A stretch of DNA of 64,000 bases from Aurelia coerulea (GCA_039566865.1 CM076949.1:21552501-21616500); one strand, 5' to 3'. Positions 1-13,700 are shown, counted from the stretch's first letter. Numbers and translations are program-made. Notes: a model not told the origin generated them from the letters alone.

Positions 1-117
1 TAGGTAGAGCCTCATCACTTGAGCGTCATAGAAGGGGTGGTGGACTCGATCAAGTCTTCTCAGCTTCTGTGATCACAACGCTTGGCGCTAAAAATGGGAA
101 CTTCACCTTTACTTTCA
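1..117 (+). repeat. tRNA-SINE 3' body fragment
   Basis: These bases match the part of the 14160-14288 element that lies just downstream of its tRNA-like B box. Shared phrases include 'cacttgagcgtcat', 'ggactcgat' and 'ttggcgctaaaaa'. The window starts inside the copy, so its tRNA-like head is not visible here. I read it as a truncated SINE copy; no gene is implied. Confidence 0.55.
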
Positions 118-1493
118 CCTTCAAGGTTCCTAATGAGAATCCAGCGATCCAAAAAGATACTGGTCCTGCTACTTCAGGACCTCCTAAAATTTTTGCAGGG
201 CACAAGATACGGTTTCGGAAAATTGATGGCCATGCATTATGACTCTGAGATCTGCGATGACTTGTTTCAAAACGAAATTTTACCAAATTACAATGACGAA
301 AATTCCCCTCAGATTCTTTATAGCGCAATGTTTCTAATTTGGAGTCCCAGAAGCGGTGCAATTCACAGCTAAAACCAATTGTTAGAAAAAATTTGGACAC
401 TTTTGTGAATTTCAAATTCAAATAATTTGAACTAGCTGTTAACATAGTTAAGTGACTGCAGCTCAAGGCAAGATAACAAATCTGCCTTGCGCGCAATTTA
501 TGTGAAAACAATAGCCTTTTGTTTGAGAAAAATTAATTTGTGGAAACAGACCTTTAGCTATTCTGCAAAAGAGTCGGGATCGAGCAACATGTTTATACAT
601 TTTCATGCAAGAGGTTCAATTGAATAGCATTAGTGCTTCTATCACTATTGTGCACGTTCAAGAATTCTACAAAATGTATCAAAATACCTTTCGATTCAGA
701 TACTTTTTTGAATAGCTAAAAGGTCTATTCCCCATGCCAAAAATGAAATTTTACATTCAGGTGCCTTCTCAGGGAGCTGTCTCCGATGTTCTGAGGTTGA
801 AACATTCCAAAAAGGACAACAAGTTTCCAAATATGAAGACAGGTTACCACAACTACAAAGTCCATTACAGCCAAATGTAATATTGGTCTCAATTATTCAA
901 TTTTCAAATTTTCAGGTACAGGTACTGTAGTTAATGTTCATAGTTCAAAAGTTCCTGCGAACTGTATTGTTTTAAACTGCTATATATGGCACTTCACAGT
1001 CATATTTGCATCACTGGCTTTGATCATTTCTTCAAAATAAGCTTCACTAATGGTTCATTGTCTGAGCACCCAACTGCATTGATAAGCATCAGCAGGAATA
1101 ATGAAACAGCTGTATCATCACAACAAACTGTTCTATGTTTAATTTCAAAATGTAGAAAAACACCTTTGTATGAGTGAAAAACAATCTTGATTGAATTAGT
1201 TCATAATGGGCAATATCTAGTCTTGACAACTATTCAATGGTGCATTCTGCAACACATTGTTTTATTTAATGACTTCCCATCCCATGAATGCAAATCAGAT
1301 CATTACAGGAACTAGAACAAGCAATTCTTTGGTCCTGCAACAAAAACAGAAACTGAATAAGGTTTTAATGTAAAAGATTCTGTAGGACATATTGTGTCAC
1401 AAAGTAGTTCTATTAATATGATTTTTTTTACAGTTATTTGCTGTATGAAGTATCAACATTGTAGAAAACAGTATTACAACATCATACCGCATG
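118..1493. other. No supported gene
   Basis: AT-rich sequence with short ORFs on both strands but no conserved domain and no convincing splice-bounded exon. I see nothing in it beyond unclassified intergenic or intronic DNA. Confidence 0.5.
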
Positions 1494-1818
1494 CAAGTCA
1501 GACGAATATTCGCCCAGACTCAGTTTCAATTTCCGGACTCAGTTTCATTTCCAGACTCAGATTCAAAACTCGCAAAACTATCAATTTTCTACAAACAAAC
1601 GAGCTTTTAACAAAAAATGAATGAATTTCAACACGGGAACTTTATCAAACATATCTAAATCCAAAAACATTTTGTCTATCGCATGAATGGATTTTCTTGA
1701 AAAACGAGATGTGTGTCCAACTCCGTCTTAGGCCCATTCCGAAGAATCGCCTTTCAATTCAATATGAAACTGAGTCTGGAAAATGAAACTGAGTCTGGAT
1801 GAGTATTCGTCTAACTTG
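1494..1818. mobile_element. Short MITE with terminal inverted repeats
   Basis: The left end 'caagtcagacgaatattc' pairs with the right end 'gagtattcgtctaacttg' as an inverted repeat with two mismatches. The phrase 'agactcagtttca' recurs just inside the left end, and 'gaaactgagtctgg' (its complement) occurs twice inside the right end. The unit is about 325 bp and has no coding capacity. It is a non-autonomous DNA transposon of unknown superfamily. Confidence 0.6.
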
Positions 1819-1869
1819 TATGGGGTCAACAGCATTGCACAAAACTTGAAACACTAAATTAGATGTTAT

Positions 1870-2313
1870 TTAGGCTAACCCTGCAATTCGTTGCAAACCT
1901 CTGGTGTCAGTTTGGAGGATTCCTCCTTCATCAATCCCCTGGCCGTCGTCGGTGGCACCCAACCCAGACCCAGCATATGTTTGTTTGTGCAAGTCAAAGT
2001 CAGTCAAAGTAACCTCTCGAGCTAGGCCCTGGATGGAATCAAAGCCTTGCCCTTGGGATATCGTCAACAGATAAGCTGCAGAAGTCATTCCGACTCTGTG
2101 AATATTCGAAGCAAGATAGAGTATAAAAAGAAATCCTCTCATAGTTGTAATTAACACATAATGTGATACGCACCAGATTGTGAAATTCACTTCTTCCTTC
2201 TTCGCGTCCTGCAAACAGCTAGCGTTACAAAGATAGACGAGGACCTCCAATATGGCGAACAGATCGATACAGATCGAAAGTTGCAGAGGCCTTGCAGACT
2301 CCATAGCTAACAA
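1870..2313 (-). CDS. Unrecognised 147-codon ORF
   Basis: An open frame of 147 codons starts at an ATG at 2313 and ends just after 1870. The N-terminus has a hydrophobic stretch of about 20 residues (around residues 12-33, with a Cys just after), so it looks like a signal peptide or membrane anchor. The C-terminal half is polar, with Gly/Asp/Thr-rich segments. Possible splice signals exist (donor near 2170, acceptor near 2100), but joining them creates a stop codon, so I could not build a better spliced model. I do not recognise the family; it may be chance or the 5' part of a gene running off toward position 1. Confidence 0.25.
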   Translation of the reverse strand: MLAMESARPLQLSICIDLFAILEVLVYLCNASCLQDAKKEEVNFTIWCVSHYVLITTMRGFLFILYLASNIHRVGMTSAAYLLTISQGQGFDSIQGLAREVTLTDFDLHKQTYAGSGLGATDDGQGIDEGGILQTDTRGLQRIAGLA

Positions 2314-2707
2314 CGCTGTTGTTGTCGTTGTTTCACACAGGAAGCTCCCTCTGGTTTCACCAAATCACTAAATCCACTTATCTGTGACTAATGCGTTACA
2401 AAGATAGATAATCCACGGTTTCAAAATTGGACCTGCCTACGATGCCGCTTTGCAGGCGCTTCGCGCTCCGCAGCTGCAATTAGTTATGGACATATAAGCA
2501 ATCAAACGATAATACATCATTTTGTGACACCCGGTAGAATATGTGATACTTTCGAATTTTTACGATTTTGCAGAAGAAACAAACAATGAAGACAATGGCA
2601 TTATATTAACGAAAATCAATTGATTAATCTAATATAAAAAAACAGAGAAAATTACATCTTAAATTTCATGGAACATTGCGAGGAAGACTAAACTGTTCTA
2701 AAGTCAA

Positions 2708-3320
2708 AAGGAAATCAATTTGATAGACTCTGTCTTACTATTCAGCCAGAGGACAATTTTTTAAAACTGATAATTCAACTAGGGTGCTAGCCGAGAATGT
2801 GCCTAAGCAGGGTCAAAAGGAAATCAATTTGATAGACTCTGTCTTATTATTCAGCCAGACGACAATTTTTTTAAACTGATAATTCAACTAGGGTGCTAGC
2901 CGAGAATGGGCCTAAGCAGGGTGATCGTTTCAATGTTTGATTATGAGGCTCTGTTTAGAAATGTTTACCACAGGGAATACACGGGATTTAAGTAATTAAT
3001 TTGATAGACTTTGTCTTACTATTCAGCCAGGGGACAATTTTTTAAAACTGATAATTCACCTAGGGAGCTAGCCGAGAATGGGCCTAAGCAGAGTGATCGT
3101 TTCACTGTTTGATTATGAGGTTCTGTTAAGAAATGTTTACCACAGGGAATACACGGGATTTAAGTAATTAATTTGATAGACTTTGTCTTACTATTCAGCC
3201 AGGGGACAATTTTTTAAAACTGATAATTCACCTAGGGAGCTAGCCGAGAATGGGCCTAAGCAGGGTGATCGTTTCACTGTTTGATTATTACCACAGGCAA
3301 TACACGGGACTTAAGTAATT
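2708..3320. repeat. Tandem repeat, about 110-173 bp units, 4 copies
   Basis: The phrase 'aatttgatagact' recurs near 2717, 2826, 2999 and 3170, each time followed by 'attcagccag', 'gataattca' and 'gctagccgagaatg'. The spacing is about 110, 173 and 171 bp; the first unit lacks the segment containing 'accacagggaatacacggga'. The later units are nearly identical, so the array expanded recently. No coding frame is conserved across units. Confidence 0.85.
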
Positions 3321-3415
3321 AGTCTACCCTTTGGGTTAATCAAATTATTTCTAGGATCTCAGAAAAGATCCTAAAGTTCTAAAGGCAAGAAAGAATGCTT
3401 CTACGTAAATATTAT

Positions 3416-3910
3416 GTGAGTCAAAAAGTTAACACTCTTGGTATACGTGGAATAAAAATTACGGGGCCGATATTCAAAACTGAAATATTAATCTACCAGT
3501 CAAGGTGTGAAAATTTTGTCTGGTAGAATCACTCATCATTTAGACCCAAAGATTAGGAAAATGTTGGGTTTGCATGGGAATGAGAATTCCATGTTCCATA
3601 CTGGGCTATGATTTCCATGATTTCCTTGCCATTGCAATTTAAATTCAATACAATTGTCATCTTCAGAAATTTCAATGGCACGTAAATCATGGACCAGAAT
3701 CGAACATGGAATTCTCATTCCCATACAAATCCCTTACCAGCATTTTCCTCCTTTCTGGGTTTACATGATGAGTGATTTTACCAAACAATATTTTCACATC
3801 TAAGTTAGCCTTTGACTGATAGATCAACAATTTCGTTTTGAATATCGGCCACGTACTTTTTATTCCACAGACTGCCAAACGTGTGAACTTTTTTTTACTC
3901 ACCCGGTATA
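3416..3910. mobile_element. Foldback MITE, family B (copy 1)
   Basis: The two halves are inverted copies of each other. Left-arm phrases such as 'gtggaataaaaa', 'gatattcaaaac' and 'aatgagaattccatgttc' reappear as complements in the right arm, which ends 'tactcacccggtata'. The terminal 'accggg..gagt' end recurs at 40092 and 58091 in two further copies. It is about 495 bp and non-coding. Confidence 0.75.
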
Positions 3911-4209
3911 TAAGAAACGAATAAACCTAATACCATTCTAAATCGTTTAAACCTATCTAAGTAGCTACATCTTTGCTTCATCATTACTCAGACAATCACC
4001 ATGATTGAAACAAAATCTATACATTCTACCAATTTTTTCTAATCACAACAAAATTTAATAGAAGTTCGTACTTACTGACCGTGAGCTATGCAATTTCCAA
4101 TTCTAGAGCCACTGCAAGAGAAAGTAAAAATGTTTTTGCTTAACTTTGGCAGTCTGGTGCAACCTCGTCCCCAGAGTGAGTTCGTTGCTTTACCTCTACC
4201 CTGGGATAC

Positions 4210-4763
4210 AAGTAGACTTATGACGATGAGTCTCTTGTTTCCCTGTGCTCTTTGACTTCTTGATGGCGCATCAGTCAACAGAGACTCATAATATTACTCT
4301 GAAAAAGTTGACCCTATTTAGGCCTAATATGCTGGGATTCCTAGCATACCAATCAGATTGCGAGATTTGGCGAAGAACAATCAGTTTCGAGCCTTCAATT
4401 CGATTGACGCAGTTGACTAAATTTGAAGGAAGTTGCTGCAGCAGTTACTTGAAGATTTCTCTGGTTTTTCTCGGTCTTAAAAACATGGAAATTGCAGCAT
4501 TAAAAGACTTATTTTGCACTCACCAGGTAAAGTGAACTTTCTTCTTCAGATGAATACCAAGTTTTGTTGATTAAGTGTCTGCTTACCGTGGTTTCAGTCG
4601 CATTTCCTTTCTGAGGAGTGACCGTTGAACAGAGCCGAAGCAGTCGTTCGATCCAGATTCGATCAATCGAATGCAGAAGATAGGGTCAGGTTTTTAACTG
4701 TTTCATTATGAGTCCCTGTGAGCAAGGTACCGCAGGGATACAAGGGACTCATCGTCATAAGTC
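4210..4763. repeat. Inverted-repeat element around the last ANAPC7 exon
   Basis: The left end 'acttatgacgatgagtctc' is mirrored by 'gactcatcgtcataagt' at the right end, with 'ttgtttccctg' against 'cagggatacaa' just inside. It looks like an old MITE. The inferred terminal coding exon of ANAPC7 (4509-4610) lies inside it, so that exon may be transposon-derived. Confidence 0.55.
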
Positions 4764-7700
4764 TAGGATACAAGTAGCTGTTCTCCACTTTTATTGGATA
4801 GTAGAAAACATAGTAAACATAAATGATTCATCCAAAATTTATTAGGCTTCCCAAGCAAAAACATTCTCACCTACTAATGTCTCAGGGATGTAACAAAGAG
4901 AGCGCGCCTCGTATTGAATGGAAAACACCCTCATTGTGAATCCGTAGTAAAACTCGTATGGTAAAGCGTTTACACAATGCCGTACGAATTTTTATCCGGC
5001 TTAGTTTCAAGTTAGTACGCTGTGATAGGTGGACAAAAATTTAGCACGGATAGCCGTACAAATTTTCTCGTGTAAACGGGAAGATTATCCGTACGAATAT
5101 TCATCCAGCTTAGTTTCAAATTAGTACACTTTGGTAGGTGGACGAAAATTAGCACGGATAGCCGTACGAATTTTCATGCGGATAAGCAGGTCTCGTGTAA
5201 ACGGGAAGACTATCCGTACGAATATTCATCCGGCTTAGTTTCAAATTAGTACGCTGTGGTAGGTGGACAAAAATTAGCACGGATAGAGATAGCCGTACAA
5301 ATTTTCGTGCGGATAAGCGGATAGGCAGGTCTCGTGTAAACGGGAAGACTATCCAGACGAATATTCAGCCGGTACCGTGTAAACAGAATCTAAGACACTC
5401 CGTATAAATGATATTAGAAATTACCTGTGGCATATCCTGATCAAGAAAGGCGTCGCTGTCAGCAATCTAAGAAACAAAAACAATAACTTTTCAAAGAAAA
5501 TAAATCCATTCAAATTTAAATTCAGATTCACTGATATTCAGCAACTATTTGAAGTAAAGCATAAAGAGTATAAAGGGAAACATACAATCATGATAATTAA
5601 TACGAAGAACAAGGGCAGATTTTGTAATACAATAGCACCAGTTGCTTTTGACTGACACCGCAATTCAAAGCAATTAGAGATTACGGACAAAGGAAATTCT
5701 TTCAACAAGCAAAGCCGCAAAAGTTTGTTTGAAACCCAGGTAGCTGGGTCGCTCGTTGTGCATTCCAGAAACTGTTTTTAAGAACAAAAAAGAGCATATA
5801 TCGAAAGAAGAAGCATATATCTACACATCTACCGCGGGCATTTTATTTCTTTGGTTCAGAAGCTGAGCAGCAAGTGTTTTAATTACTCCCAAATAAATAA
5901 GAGAATTGAATCGCCTCCCAATCGGCTTTTGAACCAAAAAATTAAATGCCCGAGGCAGATGTGTAGATATATCCTTCTTCGTTCGATATATGCTCATGTT
6001 TGCTCTCAGGAAAAATTTCTGGAATGCACAACGAGCGTGCTGGCTACTTGGGTTTCAGAAAAACTTTTTCGGCTTTGTTTGTTTTGAATTTATGGTTGAG
6101 AGGATTTCCTTTGTATGCAGTCGCAAATCGCTTTGAATTGAGGTGTCAATCAAACGTAATGTTGCTATTGTATTACAAAATCTGCCCTTGTTAATACGAA
6201 GAGAGCTAAAATGAGGATTGCCAAGGGCGCTGTGAAGGAACCCTGACCGTTTTCGAGCCCAGCGCCCTTCATAGCTTCCGATTTATGTTAAAATTACAAG
6301 CGTTCGGTGATAATGAAAATGATGCAATAATCATGACAATTGTTAACTGATAACTGCACTACTGAATTTGAAAAATATGAAAATATATAATAAACAAAAA
6401 AAGAGAAACTGGGAAAGGGGGAGGATGCACGGTGTTTACCAAGTGTCAACGGGGCTGGGACACGTAACAGTAAACAAACGCCAAAGGTGGTTTTTAAGAG
6501 ACGCACGAGTCTATAATGAAAGAAGAAGGATACATCTAAATACCTGCTTGGTGGATTTTGTTTGTTTTATTCTGATGCCGAGCAGAAGGCATTGTAGTTC
6601 TCGCATACTTTGAGCTTAAACGAAACAGTTACTACTCGGCTCCTGAATCAAATCAAACAAAATCATCCAAGCAGATCTTTAGATCTATCCTTCCTCTTTC
6701 AGTATAAACTCGTTACTTTTCTTAAAAACCACATTTCGCTTGCACAAGGCGATAGTTTGCCCTATTGGTTTCAGGGTAAATTTCGCGGCTTCGTTTGTTT
6801 TGAATTATTGGTTGAGAGAATTTCCTTTGTCTGCAGTCACTGATCGCTTTGAATTTCGGTTTCAGCCAAAAGGAACTGATGTTATTGAGTTACAAAATCT
6901 GTCCTTGTTCAATGAATCTAATAACGATGAAACAACTACCACATACCTCATCTGTTACGTCATTTTGGTATGAAGAATCTTGCGGTGAAAAATTCATCTC
7001 AGCATTTTCAGTCTCTTTTGAAAGTACAATTTCTGCATTTTTCAGCTCATCTATGCTTTGCAAGGGACGTTGCGTTAGGCTGCAAGAAGATTTTAAAAGA
7101 CATTCTTTGTAAGAAACTCAAATCTCCGATCATTAAAGTCTGAAGCAACTTCACACTTCAGTACTACACACGCATTTTCTTTTATAAGAAACAGCTTATA
7201 AGAAACAGTGGGCTCAATTTTTCGAAAGTTAAGAAACAACCCTACCTGATTTTAAAAAGATAAAAAATTTTGCACTTTTAATTTTCCTAGCGCACTCAAA
7301 AATGCTATAGCAACTGTTTGGACAATATTTGAGTGCGAATTGTGTTATTTACTTGTTTTGAGATCTTACTAAGTAATTTGGGAGCCCTCTTGACAAAGTT
7401 AAATTAACTCTACACTTCCGGCATTGAAAATATACTTGATACCTAAGAAACCTTGGTAGCAAAATAGCCCAAAATTCAAGAAACTGCCTACCAGCCCCGG
7501 ACCTTAGTTTCTGACAAAAAAATAAGAACCCTGAACAAAATTTGATAATCAACATAATGGGAATCTTACAAAACTCTCATCACAAGGTCGAATTCTTAGC
7601 TTCCTACAAAATTACGTACAAGGACGAACAACAGCAGCGATCAAATTAGAAAAAGTAGCGGGTATCTCAAAAAAGTATTCCTGCTTGCAAAATCGCCAAA

Positions 7701-10700
7701 ATTTGATTACAAGGCCGCTCTTCAAATTTCTTTTTTGGCACGTAGATCAAAAATCATTTTACCACATCGCGTAGTTGGTTTAGAAATTAGCAAGGCTAGT
7801 TCTTTTTAGGGCTACCTGGTTTTGAAGCATACCGCAAAAAAGCACGGATAATTACCATATCAATTTCTATGTGCAATTTCTATTTATATATGTAAGCTTA
7901 TGATTTGGTCAGAAATGACAGGTAGAAACGCATTGCAGACTTCACGGATGATACAAAACTGAAAGGTTTGGTTCCTTGGCAAGAATAACAATGCTGCTTC
8001 AAAGTAAAGCTCAAGAAATGGTTTTCACACGGTGCAATCTTTTTACCTTCAAGTACTAAAAATAAACATTAATCACATTTTTGGCTTATCGAAGAGAAAA
8101 TAACAAAAGTTGAAAATCGAGTTTTGGGAACTTGATAGCAGGTTTGATAATCGAGTTTTGGAGATCTATAAAAAAGGACACCCTTTAGAATATGAAAAAA
8201 CTACAGGTATACTTACACCAAAGCTTTGTTGTAATGTTCTAAGGCTTCAGCTCGTAAATTTTTCTCGCGAAGACAATCACCGAGAGATTGGTGAAGCTTG
8301 GCAGTTGGTTGAAGTTCTAACTGTTTCCTCAATCTGTTGACAGAAGGAAACGAAAGAAATTTGAATCTGTTCTAAAGGAACTAGTAACTTTAATTTCATT
8401 TTTACGTTCATTTTCATAGACTTTTTATTGTATTATATTGTAAATTAGGTATGTTGATTTATTTTGTTCTTAGTTTAGTTTAGTGCTTTCCTTTAATTTT
8501 ACATTACTTTAAACAGGTCAATTTGAAAAACATATGTATGAGACCTTGTAACTTGAACACATATTTTGAAATGAAGTTATCACAGTTGACCCAATGTGTC
8601 TAATTAATGATGGAATTGAAGATACTGAACACTTCTTGCTGCAATGCCATGCATATGATGATCAAAGGCGTGATCTCCTAGGCGCGGTTAACGAAGTATT
8701 GCAACTACACAACATCTTAAACCTGCCAAATTAAACCCTTGTGCAAATAATGTTGTATGGTGATAAAAGATTTTCTCATAACTAAAATAAAAAAAATTTG
8801 GAATCAACGCTAAAATTAATTCATACATCAGAGCGTTTCTTGTAGCACCAGCAATTACAAACCTAAGTAAATCAATCTTCTGTCTCATCCTTCTCTATTA
8901 ATCTTTAATCTTCTTAAAAAACAATAAATATATAGTAAATGTATCTATGTTACTAAAGACTATACCAAAATCTGTCAACTTTTAATTTCGATGCAAGCAG
9001 CAGTGTCATCTATACCTCTGCCATAAGCTAGTGCTCCCGACGGAGAGACCAACAGAACTGCCTTTACTATCTGTTTCACGCTCCCAATGGTATCGTCTTT
9101 GTAACTATGTTTTTGTTAAATTGTACATTTTTAGATTGTGTATATAAAAAATGAAATGAATGAAGGATTATTATTTCAAGAAAAAACAAAAATTCTGAGA
9201 CACGATAAAATCCTTGAATTCAAATATTTCGATAAATTACAAAAATTTCTTGAGCCAATATTCTACATGAGGAAATTTCTTTGAAATGCAAAATAGTTCT
9301 CGAGAAAGCGAGCTTCTACGTCCATGCGAACAACCAATCAACTTTTAGCCCTGTCATCACGTGATCGATTCTACGACAAAGTCTTCGCATGTCGCAGAAA
9401 TTTTCTGAAATGGATGGAATATCGCCCACACAAGAGTAACCAATTTCTCTCTTTCAGCTAAAATCACATTTCAATGGCAATTTAATTTTGAAAGCATTCA
9501 AAAGACATTTTATTTCATCTTTATCGTCAATTACACACTTAACTAAATACCGGGTGTCCCAAAAATCATACAGATTTGGTTTGAAACAGCGATGTGAATT
9601 TAGCTTTAATCTATGGCTAATCTCTTTCAACATGTTCCTCGATAGTTAACTTGAACATAGATACATCGTTTGTTCGTATTGGTGCTTTGAGAGCAGAAAT
9701 ATCAATTTTGAAAGCTCAAATTTGCGTCCGCCTCCAGACCAGAGCTTGGAATTTTGGCCTTAACGCATTCTTGAAGCATAGCGAATAAATCAAAGATAGT
9801 ATTGATAAATCTGAAAAATACTAGATCAAATTTTATTCTGTTTGCTAGAAATAATTCATTGTGCACTTTCTTAACTTTTCTTTAATTTCAGGTTTTGATT
9901 TCGATATGCTTCAAGAATTTGCTTAGGCCAAAAAGCTGAAGTTCTGGTTTGGAAGTGGACGCAAATTAGAGGTTTAAAGATTAATATTTCTGCTCTCAAA
10001 TCACTAATACCAACAAACGAGAGACATTTGTTCAAGTTAACCATGGAGGTACATTTTGAGAGTGTTTAGCCATTGATAAAGCTAAATTCACATCGCTGGA
10101 CCCAACCAAATCCGTATACTCTTTATCTATTTTTAAGTTAACTATCGAGGAACATTTGGAAATTGATTTGCCATTTATTAAAGCTAAATTCACATCGCTG
10201 GACCCAACCAAATCCGTATACTCTTTATCTATTTTTAAGTTAACTATCGAGGAACATTTGGAAATTAATTTGCCATTTATTAAAGCTAAATTCACATCGC
10301 TGGACCCAACCAAATCTGTACACTTATTTCTGGAACACCTGGTATATTTACTCACATTGCGATGGCGGTATCGAAATGCCTTGCTTTGACCAGGAGTTCA
10401 ACTAGTAAGTAAGCAGCAGGGAGAAATGATGGGTTACTTGTTAATGCCTTTTCAAGCATCGTCTTTGCCTATGAAATGAAAAAATAATATCAATCACTCT
10501 TATGTAAGAAGTCAAATAATCTAAGTAGCGTATGGTAGGTAGCACGGTTTAAAATCTTTAACAAGGTTGTTGTAAAATTATATGGCGTAGTTCTTTGATC
10601 TGAATGGCTTCAAAGAAATTTAGCTATTTCGCTATAATCTTACCGTTGAATTTTTCTGAAATCTTCAATATTTTCAGAATTATAGTTTTTTTCTTCTTTC

Positions 10701-13700
10701 TTAAGTATTCAAGAAAATTTTGAAAACAACTTAAAACCACTGTAGTTTCAAAACATTCTGTAGAAACGTATAGAATAATTTCCTAGAAAGCCATAGTTTA
10801 TGAATGTCTGCAAGGTTTATGATTTTAGAAATTTAATGACGCCATATCCTCAAATGAATTTAAATAAACGATATACTGACGAAGACAATTCTATTCATTG
10901 AAAAGTTTACAACCAGCGAAATTTCACCCTAACGTCAGAAGCAAAGGATCAAGTGATCCTGAACCACTGGTCCACTCTACCCACATCAGTTAAAGTAAAA
11001 ATATGTTCGTTGCGTGTGGTACTATGTAATTGAACAGTAATAAATAGCTTAGATGTTTAAAACACCTAAGCATCTAAGCTATTTTTGGTACTTAAATCAT
11101 TTATATAATTTATTATCAGTTAAAGTAATCTGTTAAAGGACAAGTCTGGGGTTGGTATGATTATTGATACAATAAAAGATACTTTTTCCCAAACATTTCT
11201 CTCCCGTTTATCTGTGAAATTACGTATTTCAATCTGCGAAATGAGCGATGTGACGTCATAAACGCACAAGGTCATAGCCTCGTAGCCTTCGACGTCATGT
11301 TGAACCTAACCTCTAAACCGAGGCTAGCCTCCTTATCGCGTACTCTTACAACAAGGCGACGACATTTGGCCTAACTTATGAAAAATGTTTTACAAGTTTA
11401 CGGCTGTTACGGACGTCAAAACTATACTCATTGCATAAGTCTCAGCATCGCTCATATTGAATTGGATGGTATCGCTTATATGAGAGAAAATAAAATATAA
11501 GATTAAAAATGTTGAACGAATACAAGGAATCACGTCGTAATTCTATGTCAAAACGTGGAAAGAAATTGCAAATATGTTCTTCGGCAGTTGATAAGGTTGT
11601 TTTTGACAATAATTTCATAAACACTGGACTTGTCCCTTAAAGTTACTAAGAAGTAATAAAAGCTTGCATGAATTAGAAATTGAACATCGAGAATGTTTAC
11701 CTTTTCTGTAGACTGAGGATCTTTGGAAAGCACTTGAGCATAGAGCTAAAATAAAATAGACGCTTCTTTCAGGTAAAATTTTTAAACAACTCGAACTTCA
11801 CTGTTTGCTGACTGTTCCTTCATTTCAAATTTCATTCTTAAATTTTTATAAAGGTTACATATTTCAGTTATAAATGATTGTTTTACTAATTGACCTGTGC
11901 AAAAAAGCCTAAATTAAAGAAAGTTTCATTTTATGTGCAATATTTAGGTATCATTTATACAATATACCAATAACATCTGAAAATATACCTCCCATATGGA
12001 TTTTTAAAGGTAGCCTGGTACGGTGCCAATTTAGTTTCCTTACTCAGTTCATTCCATGATTTTGCTCCATGATAAGAAGAAGCTGTTTGACTTGTAGATT
12101 TTCTTAACAGAGGCATCTGCAACTTTGTTTCGGCAGAGCGAAGATTGCGATCATTACCCTCCGTGCATTTCGTAAACAGTTCTCCCAAATAACGAGGAGC
12201 AAGTGAGTTCAATTATTTATAGGTCAGCGATACTGTTTCTTTTCTGATAAGATCATTAATTTACGGCCAGGCAAGATATTTTGGAGCAGATGGATAGCAG
12301 AAGCATCGTGAGGATCTTAAAGTCAGCGATGCTGGTTCTTTCCTGAGAAGATATTTAGCTGACGGCCAGCAAAGATCTTGGACCACAGGGATAGCAGAAG
12401 CATCATTTGTACGTTCTTGAAACAAACAATAACGTTATTTGATACTCATGCAAACAGAGGTTTCACACGAAATTGCAAAAGGTGATGAAAATACCATTCG
12501 ACTTACCGTTAAAGTTCTTGCATTTGTCCCAATCGTTTTATGTGCATTTCTCGCTATCGTCATTGCTTCTCTTTGCTGTCCAAAAGATAGATAGCAATCA
12601 ACTAAGCCTGTGAGGAAAAGCACATAAAATTTTACTTGTACAGTTACTCCTTGTCAAGTAGTCAAGTAGTCAAGTAGTCAAGTAGTCAAGTAGTCAAGTA
12701 GTCAAGTAGCCAAGTAGCCAAGTAGCCAAGTAGCCAAGTAGCCAGGTAGTCAAGTAGTCAAGTAGCCAAGTCGCCAAGTAGTCAAGTAGTCAAGTAGTTA
12801 AGTAGTCAAGTAGTCAAGTAGTCAAGTAGTCAAGTAGCCAAGTATTCAATGTATATTTTCAGAAAATCTAAAACTAATACATTGCAACGAAAGTAGCACA
12901 TACTAGAACAGATGAATTTGACAAATATTTGTGTACATTTATCAAGGGAATATTGCAGAAGGACATATGAAAATAACTCAAATGAGCTTTTGAGCCATAT
13001 GCCCCTCTCGTGAAATACAATCTTAAAGGCATTGAGTCCATATAAATAGCTGAGCGTTAACGCTATCCTGAATTTTGCTGACAAACTGCTGACGGCCCTT
13101 TGTTATCGCATAATAGGGCCAAAGTCATTAGCAGTGGAGAGCAAAGGCTTCTTAATCCTTGCATTATCCTCAGGAATTTCTTTGGTTTAATATCAATAGC
13201 GATTTAATCACAACTTTTGTTTCATGATTGAAAAGAAGTTAATATTGGTGACGAGCGCGCTATTTATGCGGACTCAATGCCTTTAAGAGCAGCAATTATT
13301 GAATATACCATGAAAGTAACGCATGAAACTTGAAAAGTTTCAATCTGTTTTAATTCTAATGAGAGGATTAAGGAAAAAAAGCGAAAAGAAAAAACCAATA
13401 CAGATACAGACATACAGATACAGACATACAGACAATATCTACTATAGTCCCTTTTCACAAGATAATTTGGCTGTCGATGAAAATATGAACCCTTGTTTTC
13501 TCGAAGGCAGTTATTCTCATAGAAGCCCACTCTACATACTCTGCACTATTCTCAAATCTTCGATATTCTCACAATTAGAGAGATTTTCTGCTTTTTTCAA
13601 GAATTCAAGAAAATTTTTGAAAAAAACTTAAAACCATCGTAATTTCTAAACTTTTTGAAGGATCATAGAACAATTTTCGATTATGTCTAAAGAGCATTTA

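Noticed and set aside
4072..4111. Alternative last ANAPC7 exon (frame ending 'GSRIGNCIAHGQ')
   Set aside because: It needs an extra very short exon and two weak splice sites. The single open exon 4509-4610 is simpler, though I remain unsure.
12653..12845. CRISPR-like array
   Set aside because: The repeats are head-to-tail 9-mers without unique spacers, in an animal intron; it is a minisatellite.
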